Below, in pieces: positions 50,405 to 59,236 of a DNA stretch of 64,000 nt (position 1 is the stretch's first letter; the number at the start of each line of letters is the position of its first letter). Under the pieces are notes generated by a model. The model made no database searches. It was not told where the DNA came from and was given only the letters and a program-made list of their open reading frames with translations. Source of the DNA: Nostocoides sp. F2B08 (lineage in GTDB: Bacteria > Actinomycetota > Actinomycetes > Actinomycetales > Dermatophilaceae); the NCBI RefSeq assembly GCF_009184895.1, contig NZ_WESE01000006.1:124501-188500 (forward strand). Reading direction: 5' to 3'. The position numbers and the translations under genes were made by a program.

Positions 50405-51720
50405 CGGTGGGCGCCGCGCCGTGCGGTGGCTGCGGCCGCACCCCCGCCGGCCAGGACGAGCAGCCCGGCGAGGGCGAGCGCCGACACCGGGATGGAGGTC
50501 GCCTGCGGCAGGTCGGTCTCGACCACCGGACCGGTGACGATCGGTGCGGCGGTCGGCGCGGCACCGTCGGTGGGCTCGTCGGTCGGGGTGCCGGTCGGCC
50601 CGGGCTCGGACGCGCAGGTCGGGGCCGGAGCCGTGTCGGCGGCGCCCTCGGCGGTCACCTCGAACAGCGGGGTGCCCGCGAGCGCGAGGAGCGCCTGGGT
50701 CGTCGAGCGCCGGTCCTGGTCGATCGGCGTCGCCTCGGCGCCGGCGGCCTCCTGGACGGCGTAGGCGGCCGGGTCGTAGGCGATGCCGCCGCGCAGCGCG
50801 TCGGGGAAGGTGCAGCCGTACTGCAGCCCCGAGATGTATGCGCCGGCCAGCTCCGCCTCGGCCGTGCGCCCACCCGCGACGAAGGCCTGGCCGGCGAGCC
50901 CGGTGCTGTTGGCGTTCGGTGCGGTCTGGGGGGCGCCTCCGCCGACTCCTCCGTCAGCACCCTGCGCCGAGGCGAGGAAGTCGAGGCCGGCCTCGATGCT
51001 GTCGGCCGGTCCGCCGACGGCGATGAGGGCCTGGACGGCGAGCGCTGTGGCGTCCGGGTCGCTGTTCGCGGCGTCGGTGCAGGGGCTGTCGTCCATGTAC
51101 AGCTGGAAGCCGCCGCCGGGGCACTGCTGCTCGCCGAGGAAGGCGACCGACTCCGGGCTGGGCTCGATCCCCGCGCGCTCGAGGCCGATGAGCGCGAGCG
51201 ACTGCCCGAAGGTGTTGGAGAAGTCGCCCCACTGGGAGTCGTCGCTGAACCGGCCGGTCTCGGTCTCGAGGGACTGCAGGGTGCCGAGGAGGTCGGTGCC
51301 GCCGAAGTCGCTCGGGTCAAGGCCCTGGACGAGGGCCACGTTGACGAGCTTGGCGACCGAGCCGGCGTAGATCTCGTTCGGGTCGCCGAAGCCGATGTAG
51401 TTGACGACGTTGGCGGCGAGGTAGTCGGTCGCCTGGCGGGCCTCGGCCTGTCCGGTGCCGGCGGCGGCGAGGGCGAGCACGGCGTCGGCGGTCACCCCGT
51501 AGTCGACGGAGGTGCCGAAGTCCGTCTCGAGGGAGAAGTGGCTGCCGCCGGCCTCGAGCTGCTGCTGGAGGTAGTAGGCGGCGGACGTCCCGGGTTCGGG
51601 GAGAGTCTCGGCCGACGCATTCGTCGTGAGTGCGCCGGTGAGGGTCAGTCCGGCCGCGAGGGCGACAGCCGCAGTCGTGCGGGTCGCCACAGGTGCGCGG
51701 CGGAGGGTGGAGGTGGTCAT
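50401..51720 (-). CDS. Secreted alpha/alpha-barrel (prenyltransferase/squalene oxidase repeat-like) protein
   Basis: 439 residues. Signal peptide ending NASA, then repeated helical hairpins (DYGVTADAVLALAAAG, TFGQSLALIGLERAG, DPDATALAVQALIAVGG, STGLAGQAFVAGG, STTQALLALAG) typical of the alpha6/alpha6 barrel of squalene cyclases, and also the N-terminal domain of transcobalamin. Asp/Pro/Thr-rich linker and C-terminal membrane helix with RRGAHR end. The ATG at 51720 fits spacing to AAAGG; 51729 is too close. It is the first gene after the riboswitch. I infer corrinoid capture with DUF4430, not enzyme action. Confidence 0.8.
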   Translation of the reverse strand: MTTSTLRRAPVATRTTAAVALAAGLTLTGALTTNASAETLPEPGTSAAYYLQQQLEAGGSHFSLETDFGTSVDYGVTADAVLALAAAGTGQAEARQATDYLAANVVNYIGFGDPNEIYAGSVAKLVNVALVQGLDPSDFGGTDLLGTLQSLETETGRFSDDSQWGDFSNTFGQSLALIGLERAGIEPSPESVAFLGEQQCPGGGFQLYMDDSPCTDAANSDPDATALAVQALIAVGGPADSIEAGLDFLASAQGADGGVGGGAPQTAPNANSTGLAGQAFVAGGRTAEAELAGAYISGLQYGCTFPDALRGGIAYDPAAYAVQEAAGAEATPIDQDRRSTTQALLALAGTPLFEVTAEGAADTAPAPTCASEPGPTGTPTDEPTDGAAPTAAPIVTGPVVETDLPQATSIPVSALALAGLLVLAGGGAAAATARRGAHR

Positions 51721-51835
51721 GGAGACCATGCCTTTCGCTAGCGGATCCGTGACGGACCCCGCCTAGTCGCACGCGCATACGAGCGAAAGACCGGGCTCGT
51801 CCCGCATTCCTCGACGGTAAGAAGAGCCGCTTGCA

Positions 51836-51975
51836 CCTGCCGAGGCATTCCGACTCGTCCGCGTCCGCCGGGGCGGAGCGTGGACCTACGGCTGCGGGTC
51901 AGTGCCGGACTTGGACCGGGCTTCCCCTCAGCGGGTGCACGTGGTGGTCCCGAAGGACCTACGGCTCACTGTAGC
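51836..51975 (-). promoter_or_regulatory. Cobalamin riboswitch (short variant)
   Basis: Reading on the minus strand: a GGTCC-TTC-GGGACC hairpin, then GGGGAAGCCCGGTCCAAG (51929-51912), TCCGGCACTGACCCGCAGCC (51909-51890) and GAGTCGGAATGCCTC (51856-51842), matching the conserved GGGAA-ccGGT, aaTCCgg-CTG-CCCGCA and AGTC-GGA-CC boxes of the cobalamin class. The usual middle arm with GCCACTG is missing, so this is a shortened type. The start codon of the barrel gene is about 115 nt downstream, after a bulged hairpin near the AAAGG site, suggesting translational control. Confidence 0.85.
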
Positions 51976-52013
51976 GGAGCCGGGACGGGTGCGGGACCAG
52001 CCGCGATTCATGA

Positions 52014-52035
52014 ATAGACCAGAATTGTGGTCTAT
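52014..52035. promoter_or_regulatory. Operator of the toxin-antitoxin pair
   Basis: ATAGACCA-GAATTG-TGGTCTAT is a perfect 8-bp inverted repeat just before the ribosome-binding site of the antitoxin gene. A second palindrome, ATTCATGAAT (52006-52015), overlaps its left end. Autoregulation by the antitoxin is the norm for this family. Confidence 0.7.
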
Positions 52036-52044
52036 CGTAGGGGG

Positions 52045-52347
52045 ATGCAGACACTCCCGATCAGCGCCGCCAAGGCCCGCCTCAGCGAACTCGTCGATGA
52101 GGTCGTGACGACGGGTGAGCACGTGACGATCACCCGGAACGGCACGCCGGCTGCGGTTCTCATCAGTGCCGACGAGTGGGAGGCGCTGCAGGAGACGCTC
52201 CATTGGCTGTCGGTGCCGGGAATTCGCGACGCCATCGCTGAGGCGGACGCCGACTACGCGGCCGGCCGGACCGTGACTGTCGATCAGCTCAAGGCGGAGA
52301 TGGCCACGGAGCGACGTGGTCCCGGACTGGGGGCAACGGCCCCGTGA
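52045..52347 (+). CDS. Type II antitoxin, Phd/YefM family
   Basis: 100 residues. TLPISAAKARLSELVDEVVTTGEHVTITRNGTPAAVLIS is the DNA-binding Phd/YefM N-terminal domain; the C-terminal part would wrap the toxin. The ATG at 52045 follows GTAGGGGG. The operator palindrome lies directly upstream, and the toxin start overlaps the stop by 4 bp. Confidence 0.9.
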   Translation: MQTLPISAAKARLSELVDEVVTTGEHVTITRNGTPAAVLISADEWEALQETLHWLSVPGIRDAIAEADADYAAGRTVTVDQLKAEMATERRGPGLGATAP

Positions 52348-52613
52348 CGTGGGAGGTCGTCCTCGCATCGGCCGCTCAGCGTGACCTCGCTCTTCTGCCG
52401 CATCGCGTCGTGCCGGGCATCCTCGAGTTCTGCGCCAGGCTGCTGGCGCAGAACCCGCACCGGGTGGGAAGGCCGTCGGGCGGGGAACTGGACGGCCTGC
52501 ACAGCGCACGGCGAGGGGACTACCGGATCCTCTACCGGATCGTCGAGGCCGACGGGAGTGTTCTCGTGGTCCGGATCGCCCACCGAGCCACGGCATACCG
52601 GTCCCGAGGCTGA
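52344..52613 (+). CDS. Type II toxin, RelE/ParE family
   Basis: 89 residues. WEVVLASAAQRDLALLP and LHSARRGDYRILYRIVEADGSVLVVRIAHRATAYR follow the RelE layout, with the Arg and Tyr/His residues near the C-terminus that cut ribosome-bound mRNA. A GTG at 52344 overlaps the antitoxin stop. The natural target is inferred from the family. Confidence 0.9.
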   Translation: MTWEVVLASAAQRDLALLPHRVVPGILEFCARLLAQNPHRVGRPSGGELDGLHSARRGDYRILYRIVEADGSVLVVRIAHRATAYRSRG

Positions 52614-52649
52614 GTCGGCCGGCCCCTCGCGCCGCCCGCTGGTTTCGGT

Positions 52650-52915
52650 GCCGGCGGTGTGGGCAAGTACACTTTCGACCCACAGGCGTTCGAGCCGTCA
52701 TCAGCGGCGAGCTTCCGGAAGAACGGGCGTCCCTGCTCTCGATCACAAGGGTGGGGCGCCTCACTAGACCCGGACGGGTGGCCCGTCACAGCCTCCAATG
52801 AGCGGCCGGAGAGATCTCGCTCCGGCAAGCGAGGTGGTACCGCGGTGTCCTGCTCGACGATCTCGAGCGGAGCGTCGTCCTCGACCGACCCGACCACCGC
52901 ATACAGGAGATCCCT
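52650..52915 (+). promoter_or_regulatory. T-box riboswitch of ileS (Ile)
   Basis: The 306-bp gap before ileS holds the T-box core GAGGTGGTACCGCGG (52831-52845), which pairs with an uncharged tRNA 3' end. Upstream is a short stem I with a likely specifier ATC (52742-52744, in CTCGATCACAA). AGGAGAT (52905-52911) is the ribosome-binding site, and the CGACCACCGC just before it can pair with the GCGGTGT after the T-box, as in the translational ileS T-boxes of actinobacteria. Confidence 0.85.
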
Positions 52916-52919
52916 CGCC

Positions 52920-55900
52920 ATGGCCTATCCCAAAGTGTCCCATGTTTTCGACGGATCCACGCAGGCCGTGCCGTCCGCGCCGTCCTTCCCCGCCGTCGAG
53001 CAGGCGGTGCTGAAGTACTGGGACGCGGACGGGACGTTCATCGCCTCGGTCGAGAACCGCGACGCGGGGGAGAACGGCGACAACGAGTTCGTCTTCTATG
53101 ACGGCCCGCCGTTCGCCAACGGCCTGCCGCACTACGGGCACCTGCTGACCGGGTACGTCAAGGACGTCGTTCCGCGCTACTTCACGATGCGTGGCCGCCG
53201 GGTCGAGCGCCGTTTCGGCTGGGACACCCACGGTCTGCCGGCCGAGCTCGAGGCGATGAGCCAGCTCGGCATCAAGACGACCGACGAGATCCGCGAGATG
53301 GGCATCTCGGCGTTCAACGAGAAGTGCCGCGAGTCGGTGTTCCAGTACACGAACGAGTGGCGCGACTACGTCACCCGCCAGGCCCGCTGGGTCGACTTCG
53401 ACAACGACTACAAGACCCTCGACGTCGACTACATGGAGAGCGTCATCTGGGCCTTCAAGCAGCTGCACGAGAAGGGTCTCGCCTACGAGGGCTTCCGCGT
53501 CCTGCCGTACTGCTGGAACGACCAGACGCCGCTGTCGAACCACGAGCTGCGCATGGACGAGGACGTCTACCAGATGCGCCAGGACCCGGCCGTCACCATC
53601 GGCTGCCGCCTCGTCGACGGTCCGCAGGCCGGTGCGCACGTACTCGTGTGGACGACGACGCCGTGGACCTTGACCTGCAACCTCGCGATCATGGTCGGCG
53701 AGGACATCGAGTATGCGGTGGTCGAGTCCTCGCTCCCCACCGGCAACCCGGAGCGCTACATCATCGCGACCGAGCGGATGCAGGCCTACGCCCGCGAGTT
53801 CACCGGCGACGCCAAGGGCGATGTGTCGGAGCTCGTCGTCGAGCGGCTGCAGGGCTCGGACCTCCTCGGCTGGCGCTACGCCCCGCCGATGGACTACTAC
53901 CTCGGGCACGAGAACGCGTTCCGGATCGTGCCGGCCGAGTTCGTCACGACGACGGACGGCACCGGCCTGGTCCACACCGCCGGCGCCTTCGGTGAGGAGG
54001 ACAAGCAGATCACCGACCGCGAGGGGATCGAGGTCGTCGTCCCGGTCGGGATCGACGGCTGCTTCACCTACCCGGTGACCGAGTACGAGAACATGCTCGT
54101 CCTCGACGCGAACCTGCCGATCATCGACCACCTCAAGGCGCGCACCCACGTCGACGCCGGCCGGCTGCCTGAGGGCACGACGGCCGCCGACGTCGACACC
54201 GGCGCGATCACGCCGGGGACGGTGCTGCTGCGCCGGGAGACCTACGACCACTCCTACCCGCACTGCTGGCGGTGCCGCGAGCCCCTGATCTACATGGCGG
54301 TCTCGAGCTGGTTCGTCTCGACGACGACGATCCGCGACGAGATGCTCGCGCTCAACCAGGAGATCACCTGGGTGCCGGGTCACGTCAAGGACGGCCAGTT
54401 CGGCAAGTGGCTGGAGAACACCCGCGACTGGTCGATCTCGCGCAACCGGTTCTGGGGGAGCCCGATCCCGGTGTGGAAGTCGGACAACCCGGAGTACCCG
54501 CGCATCGACGTCTACGGCTCGCTCGAGGAGATCGAGCGCGACTTCGGCCGCCTGCCGTTGAACGACAACGGGGAGCCGGACCTGCACCGGCCGTTCATCG
54601 ACGAGCTGACCCGGCCCAACCCGGACGACCCGACCGGCACGTCCACGATGCGCCGCGTCACGGACGTCTTCGACTGCTGGTTCGAGTCGGGGTCGATGTC
54701 GTTCGCGCAGGTGCACTACCCGTTCGCGAACGCCGAGTGGTTCGAGCACCACTTCCCGGGCGACTTCATCGTCGAGTACATCGGCCAGACCCGTGGCTGG
54801 TTCTACACGATGCACATCCTCGGCACCGCGCTGTTCAACCGGCCGGCGTTCCAGTCCTGTGTCAGCCACGGCATCGTCCTGGGCAACGACGGGCTGAAGA
54901 TGAGCAAGTCGCTGCGCAACTACCCGGACGTGCGCGAGGTGTTCGACCGCGACGGCGCCGACGCGATGCGCTGGTTCCTCATGTCGAGCCCGATCCTGCG
55001 GGGCGGCAACCTCATCGTCACCGAGGAGCTCATCCGCGGCGGCGTCCGCCAGGCCCTCATCCCGCTGTGGAACTCGTGGTACTTCTTCTCGCTCTACGCG
55101 AACGCCGCCGGCTACGAGGCGCGCTGGTCGACCGACTCCACGCACGACCTGGACCGCTACATCCTCGCCAAGCTCGGCGACTACGTGCGCGGGTCGCAGG
55201 ACGCGCAGGACGTCTACGACATCGCGCGGGCCTGCGACCTGACCCGCGAGTTCCTCGAGCTGCTGACGAACTGGTACATCCGCCGGGGCCGCGCCCGGTT
55301 CTGGGCCGCCGACGGGCAGGTCGACGAGTCGTCGCGGCAGGCCTTCGACACGCTCTACACCGTCCTCGAGACGGTGTGCCGGGTCGCCGCGCCGTTGCTG
55401 CCGCTCGTCACGGAGGAGATCTGGCGTGGCCTGACCGGCGAGCGCTCGGTGCACCTGACCGACTGGCCGGAGGCGGACGTGTTCCCGACCGACCCCAAGC
55501 TCGTCGAGGCGATGGACCGCATCCAGACCGTGTGCTCGACGGTGTCGTCGCTGCGCAAGGCGCAGAACCTGCGGGTCCGCCAGCCGCTGGCCGCGCTCAC
55601 GCTCGTCACGCCGTCCGCGGACGCGATGGAGCCGCTGCGCGGCATCGTCGCCGACGAGGTCAATGTCAAGGAGATCTCGGTCGTCGACGTCGAGAACGCG
55701 CACGAGACCGACTTCGGCATCGTCCAGCGGCTCGCCGTCAACGCCCGCGCCGCCGGTCCTCGCCTCGGCAAGGACGTCCAGCAGGCGATCCGCGGGTCGA
55801 AGTCGGGCGACTGGTCGGTTGACGAGGACGGCACCGTCATCTCCGGCGGCATCGCACTGCAGGAGGGTGAGTATGCACTGGAGACCGTCGTCGACGACGC

Positions 55901-56276
55901 CCACTCCCACGGTGGTTCGGTCCTGACGTCGGTGTTGCCGGGTGGTGGCTTCGTCGTGCTCGACGCCGAGGTGACCCCGGAGCTCGCCCGCGAGGGTCTG
56001 GCGCGCGACATCGTCCGCGCGGTGCAGCAGGCCCGCAAGGACGCGGGGCTCGACGTCAGCGACCGGATCTCGCTCACCGTGACCGGCGGCGAGGCCGTAC
56101 TCGATGCGACGATCGCGCACCGGGACCTCATCGTCTCGGAGACCCTCGCCAGCCAGTTCGGCGCCTCTGGCTCGCTGGAGGACCTGCCTGCCGCTGACGA
56201 TGCTGCCGATGGCGGGGTCACGGAGGCGACGGTCGGTGCGGACGAGCGGGTCCGGATCACGCTGGCCCGGGTCTGA
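52920..56276 (+). CDS. ileS: Isoleucyl-tRNA synthetase
   Basis: 1118 residues. HYGH (HIGH) at 71-74, class I editing domain with [16 protein letters not shown] at about 660, anticodon-binding and C-terminal domain. The length and sequence fit the long IleS2/eukaryote-like type common in actinobacteria, which is often less sensitive to mupirocin; that is family knowledge, not a test. ATG at 52920 with AGGAGAT upstream. Controlled by the T-box. Confidence 0.96.
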   Translation: MAYPKVSHVFDGSTQAVPSAPSFPAVEQAVLKYWDADGTFIASVENRDAGENGDNEFVFYDGPPFANGLPHYGHLLTGYVKDVVPRYFTMRGRRVERRFGWDTHGLPAELEAMSQLGIKTTDEIREMGISAFNEKCRESVFQYTNEWRDYVTRQARWVDFDNDYKTLDVDYMESVIWAFKQLHEKGLAYEGFRVLPYCWNDQTPLSNHELRMDEDVYQMRQDPAVTIGCRLVDGPQAGAHVLVWTTTPWTLTCNLAIMVGEDIEYAVVESSLPTGNPERYIIATERMQAYAREFTGDAKGDVSELVVERLQGSDLLGWRYAPPMDYYLGHENAFRIVPAEFVTTTDGTGLVHTAGAFGEEDKQITDREGIEVVVPVGIDGCFTYPVTEYENMLVLDANLPIIDHLKARTHVDAGRLPEGTTAADVDTGAITPGTVLLRRETYDHSYPHCWRCREPLIYMAVSSWFVSTTTIRDEMLALNQEITWVPGHVKDGQFGKWLENTRDWSISRNRFWGSPIPVWKSDNPEYPRIDVYGSLEEIERDFGRLPLNDNGEPDLHRPFIDELTRPNPDDPTGTSTMRRVTDVFDCWFESGSMSFAQVHYPFANAEWFEHHFPGDFIVEYIGQTRGWFYTMHILGTALFNRPAFQSCVSHGIVLGNDGLKMSKSLRNYPDVREVFDRDGADAMRWFLMSSPILRGGNLIVTEELIRGGVRQALIPLWNSWYFFSLYANAAGYEARWSTDSTHDLDRYILAKLGDYVRGSQDAQDVYDIARACDLTREFLELLTNWYIRRGRARFWAADGQVDESSRQAFDTLYTVLETVCRVAAPLLPLVTEEIWRGLTGERSVHLTDWPEADVFPTDPKLVEAMDRIQTVCSTVSSLRKAQNLRVRQPLAALTLVTPSADAMEPLRGIVADEVNVKEISVVDVENAHETDFGIVQRLAVNARAAGPRLGKDVQQAIRGSKSGDWSVDEDGTVISGGIALQEGEYALETVVDDAHSHGGSVLTSVLPGGGFVVLDAEVTPELAREGLARDIVRAVQQARKDAGLDVSDRISLTVTGGEAVLDATIAHRDLIVSETLASQFGASGSLEDLPAADDAADGGVTEATVGADERVRITLARV

Positions 56277-56291
56277 GAGGGGCGCTCGCAG

Positions 56292-57692
56292 ATGGCATCG
56301 CTTTCCGGACGCCCCGACGCCGCCCAACGCGAGGCGGCTCGCCAGCTCGACCTGCACAAGCGGATGCGTGAGGTCGAGCAGGCGATCCTCGCCCGCACGC
56401 CCGAGCACGACCTCGAGCCGTCGCTGGAGCGGATCCAGGCGGTCATGGAGCTGCTCGGCGACCCGCAGCGGTCCTTCCCGTCGATCCACATCACCGGCAC
56501 GAACGGCAAGACGTCGACCGCTCGGATCATCGAGGCGATCCTTCGGGAGACCGGTCTGAAGACGGGGCGTTTCACCTCGCCGCACCTGCACTCGATCCGG
56601 GAGCGGATCTCGATCGCGGGGGAGCCGATCTCGGAGGAGGCGTTCATCCGCGCCTACGACGAGGTCATCCCGTTCATCGAGATGGTGGACGCGCAGTCGG
56701 CGCAGACCGGCGCACCGCGGATGACGTACTTCGAGGTCGTCGTCGCCGTCGCCTACGCGGCCTTCGCGGACGCGCCGATCGACATCGCGGTCGTCGAGGT
56801 CGGCATGGGCGGTGCGTGGGACGCCACGAACGTCATCGACGCCGACGTCGCCGTCATCACCCCGGTCGACGTCGACCACACCCGCTTCCTCGGCACCACG
56901 CCGGAGGAAATCGCCGCGGAGAAGGTCGGCATCGTCAAGCCCGGTGCGGTCGTCGTCTCGGCGCTGCAGCCCCACGAGGACGTCTGGGGGATCATCCGGG
57001 CCCGCGCCGGCGAAGTCGACGCCCGACTCGTCGGGGAAGGCATCGACTTCGGCATCCTCACCCGCGAGGTCGCCGTCGGGGGGCAGCTGTTGTCGCTGCG
57101 CGGACTCGCCGGTGACTACGAGGATGTCGTCCTGTCGCTGTTCGGGAGGCATCAGGCGGCCAACGCCATGGTCGCGGTCGCCGCGGTGGAGGCCTTCCTC
57201 GGTGGTGGAACGCAGCAGCTCAACCACGAGGTGCTCGCCGCCGCACTGGCCAAGGTCGAGTCTCCCGGTCGTCTGGAGATCGTGCGGCGCTCGCCGACGG
57301 TGCTCGTGGACGCGGCCCACAACCCGCACGGGATGGCGGCGCTGCGTGAGGCGCTGTCCGACTCGTTCACGTTCGTGCGCCTCGTCGGCGTCGTCGCAAT
57401 CTTCGCGGACAAGGATGCGGCGGAGATGCTCGAGATCCTCGAGCCGGCGCTCGATCACGTCGTCGTCACCCGCACGAGCTCGCCGCGCGCCACCGCGCCG
57501 GAGACCCTCGGCCAGATCGCCGGTGAGATCTTCGGTGACCACCGCGTCACCGTGGTGCGCGACCTGCCCGACGCCCTCGACGTCGCAGCCGGCATGGCCG
57601 ACGAGGGCGGCGTCGGGGGAGCGGTCCTGGCCACCGGCTCGGTCGTCACCGCCGCCGAGGTGCGCATGCTGCTCGGCGTCACGAGCGTCTGA
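56292..57692 (+). CDS. folC: Bifunctional folylpolyglutamate synthase/dihydrofolate synthase
   Basis: 466 residues. ATP-binding ITGTNGKTSTARIIEAIL, then SPHLHSIRERI, TYFEVVVAVAYAAFA, the AAHNPHGMAAL C-terminal motif. It adds glutamate to dihydropteroate and folates. It starts 15 bp after ileS, so the two share a transcript and presumably the T-box control. In the related mycobacterial block, folC is followed by DUF4233 and ndk; here the HNH, SLC13 and hydrolase genes separate them. Confidence 0.94.
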   Translation: MASLSGRPDAAQREAARQLDLHKRMREVEQAILARTPEHDLEPSLERIQAVMELLGDPQRSFPSIHITGTNGKTSTARIIEAILRETGLKTGRFTSPHLHSIRERISIAGEPISEEAFIRAYDEVIPFIEMVDAQSAQTGAPRMTYFEVVVAVAYAAFADAPIDIAVVEVGMGGAWDATNVIDADVAVITPVDVDHTRFLGTTPEEIAAEKVGIVKPGAVVVSALQPHEDVWGIIRARAGEVDARLVGEGIDFGILTREVAVGGQLLSLRGLAGDYEDVVLSLFGRHQAANAMVAVAAVEAFLGGGTQQLNHEVLAAALAKVESPGRLEIVRRSPTVLVDAAHNPHGMAALREALSDSFTFVRLVGVVAIFADKDAAEMLEILEPALDHVVVTRTSSPRATAPETLGQIAGEIFGDHRVTVVRDLPDALDVAAGMADEGGVGGAVLATGSVVTAAEVRMLLGVTSV

Positions 57693-57700
57693 ACCACAAC

Positions 57701-59059
57701 TCACGCCGCCCACGACGGGCCGTCCAGCCCGCCCGAGGCCCTGTCATAGCTCCCGTGCCGCAGGTCCCACACCACGTATCTGCCGCTCTCGTCGGGGACT
57801 TTTCGAATCTCGGCCCCCAACCGGTTGTCGTGGACATAGGTGTGGTGTCTCTGGCAGAGCAGCGCCGCGTTATCGAGGTCGGACAACCCGCCGTCGACCC
57901 AGTGCCTGACGTGGTGGACGCGGGTCCACGCTCCCGGTGCGGTGCAGCCGGGGAAGGTGCAGGTCCGGTCGCGCAGCCAGATCGCCCGGCGCTGTGCCCT
58001 CGTGAAGAGCCGCTCGACCCGTCCGAGGTCGAGGGCCTCGCTGTCGCCGCCGAGGACCACGGGGATGAGGTCCGCATCGCAGCACATCTTGCGCAGCGTC
58101 TCGATGCCGAGCATCGTCCCGGAGGCGCTCGAGGCGAGGACCTCGCCGGCACCCTGATGATTGCGCAGCTCGTCGAGGCCGACGGTGACGAACACGGTCG
58201 AAGTCGACTCGGCGGGACCGTCCTTCTTCTCAGCGCTGGTCGACGCGGCCCGGGACGCGAGCTCGAAGAGCGCCTCGGCGCGGCGCTGGCCGTTGCTGCG
58301 CAGGTCGCGGTCACCGGTCTCCGGATTCGGGTCAGGCTTGGCCAGCGGACCCAGCGCGGCCTCGAAGATCGTCGCCTGCTCGGGGGTCAGCCCCATCCGG
58401 TAGATCGTCAGGTCCCCGGACTCCACCTGCGGCGCTGACAGGAACGCGTGCGGGCGCAGCCGCCTCTGGACGTCGTCGACCTCGTCGGCGAGCCCGTAGG
58501 TGGCGAGCATCATGATCCGCAGCTCCCCCAGGGCGGCCCGACCCAACGACACGCCGGCGTCCATCATCGCGGTCGTCACGGTCGGGACGGCCTCGGGAAA
58601 GAGCCGGTCCTTCAGCTTGCCCATCTCGTTCAGCACCGCCAAGGCGAGGGGCGGGGCCACCTCACCGGTCACCGCTCGGGCCCACACGAGCGCGAGCGGT
58701 GAGTCCGCATCCGTGAAGCCGACCTCACCGTCCAGCCCGCGGGCGCACATGCTCGAGGCGACCTTGTCGACGAGCGTGGCGAGCTGGCCGCACCCGGCCT
58801 GCCGCTGGGACGGCGCGTACTCCCACACCCACTCGCGCGTGGTTCTGCCCGCCTCGACGATGACTCCACGCTGCTTCGCCTCGAGAACGACCTCCAGCCG
58901 CACCCCACCGGCGGCCGCCGCCAACGCGTCCACCTCGCCGAGCAGCTCTCCCAACTCGCCGCTCCCCGCCTGGTACAGCACCTCGTTCAGAACGCCCAGC
59001 GCATCCCGCGCCACAGCGAGCACCTCACGGTGCTCTTCAAGGCTGCGGGGGATCTCCAT
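57701..59059 (-). CDS. DUF222 domain protein with C-terminal HNH endonuclease, LexA-boxed
   Basis: 452 residues: helical DUF222 region followed by an HNH nuclease with RDRTCTFPGCTAPGAWTRVHHVRHW and LCQRHHTYVH. It is distant from the copy at 2873. A perfect LexA/SOS box lies 13 bp before the ATG at 59059 (a GTG at 59065 is possible). Members of this family (13E12 repeats) are known in mycobacteria to carry LexA sites. It converges with folC, with 8 bp between them. Confidence 0.87.
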   Translation of the reverse strand: MEIPRSLEEHREVLAVARDALGVLNEVLYQAGSGELGELLGEVDALAAAAGGVRLEVVLEAKQRGVIVEAGRTTREWVWEYAPSQRQAGCGQLATLVDKVASSMCARGLDGEVGFTDADSPLALVWARAVTGEVAPPLALAVLNEMGKLKDRLFPEAVPTVTTAMMDAGVSLGRAALGELRIMMLATYGLADEVDDVQRRLRPHAFLSAPQVESGDLTIYRMGLTPEQATIFEAALGPLAKPDPNPETGDRDLRSNGQRRAEALFELASRAASTSAEKKDGPAESTSTVFVTVGLDELRNHQGAGEVLASSASGTMLGIETLRKMCCDADLIPVVLGGDSEALDLGRVERLFTRAQRRAIWLRDRTCTFPGCTAPGAWTRVHHVRHWVDGGLSDLDNAALLCQRHHTYVHDNRLGAEIRKVPDESGRYVVWDLRHGSYDRASGGLDGPSWAA

Positions 59060-59072
59060 GACCACACATTAC

Positions 59073-59086
59073 CGAACACATGTTCG
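59073..59086. promoter_or_regulatory. LexA (SOS) box
   Basis: CGAACACATGTTCG fits the Gram-positive LexA consensus CGAAC-N4-GTTCG exactly, and it is 13 bp upstream of the HNH gene ATG, where bound LexA would block initiation. No other perfect match was noticed in the window. Confidence 0.8.
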
Positions 59087-59236
59087 AAACGCAACCCGTC
59101 AGGCGACCGATGTGGAGAACAACCTGACCGCCCTCGGTGAGCCACGCCACCGCCGAGCCCACTGGGGGAGTGGCGCACCGCATACCGAAGCGGACCAGGT
59201 CTCAATAGACTGAGGTGACGATCCAAGGAGAGCATC

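Noticed and set aside
52764-57713. A 1649-codon open frame antisense to ileS and folC
   Set aside because: It is opposite two well-supported genes. Its protein is rich in Arg, Asp, Val and Gly with no domain, the usual result of high GC at third positions.
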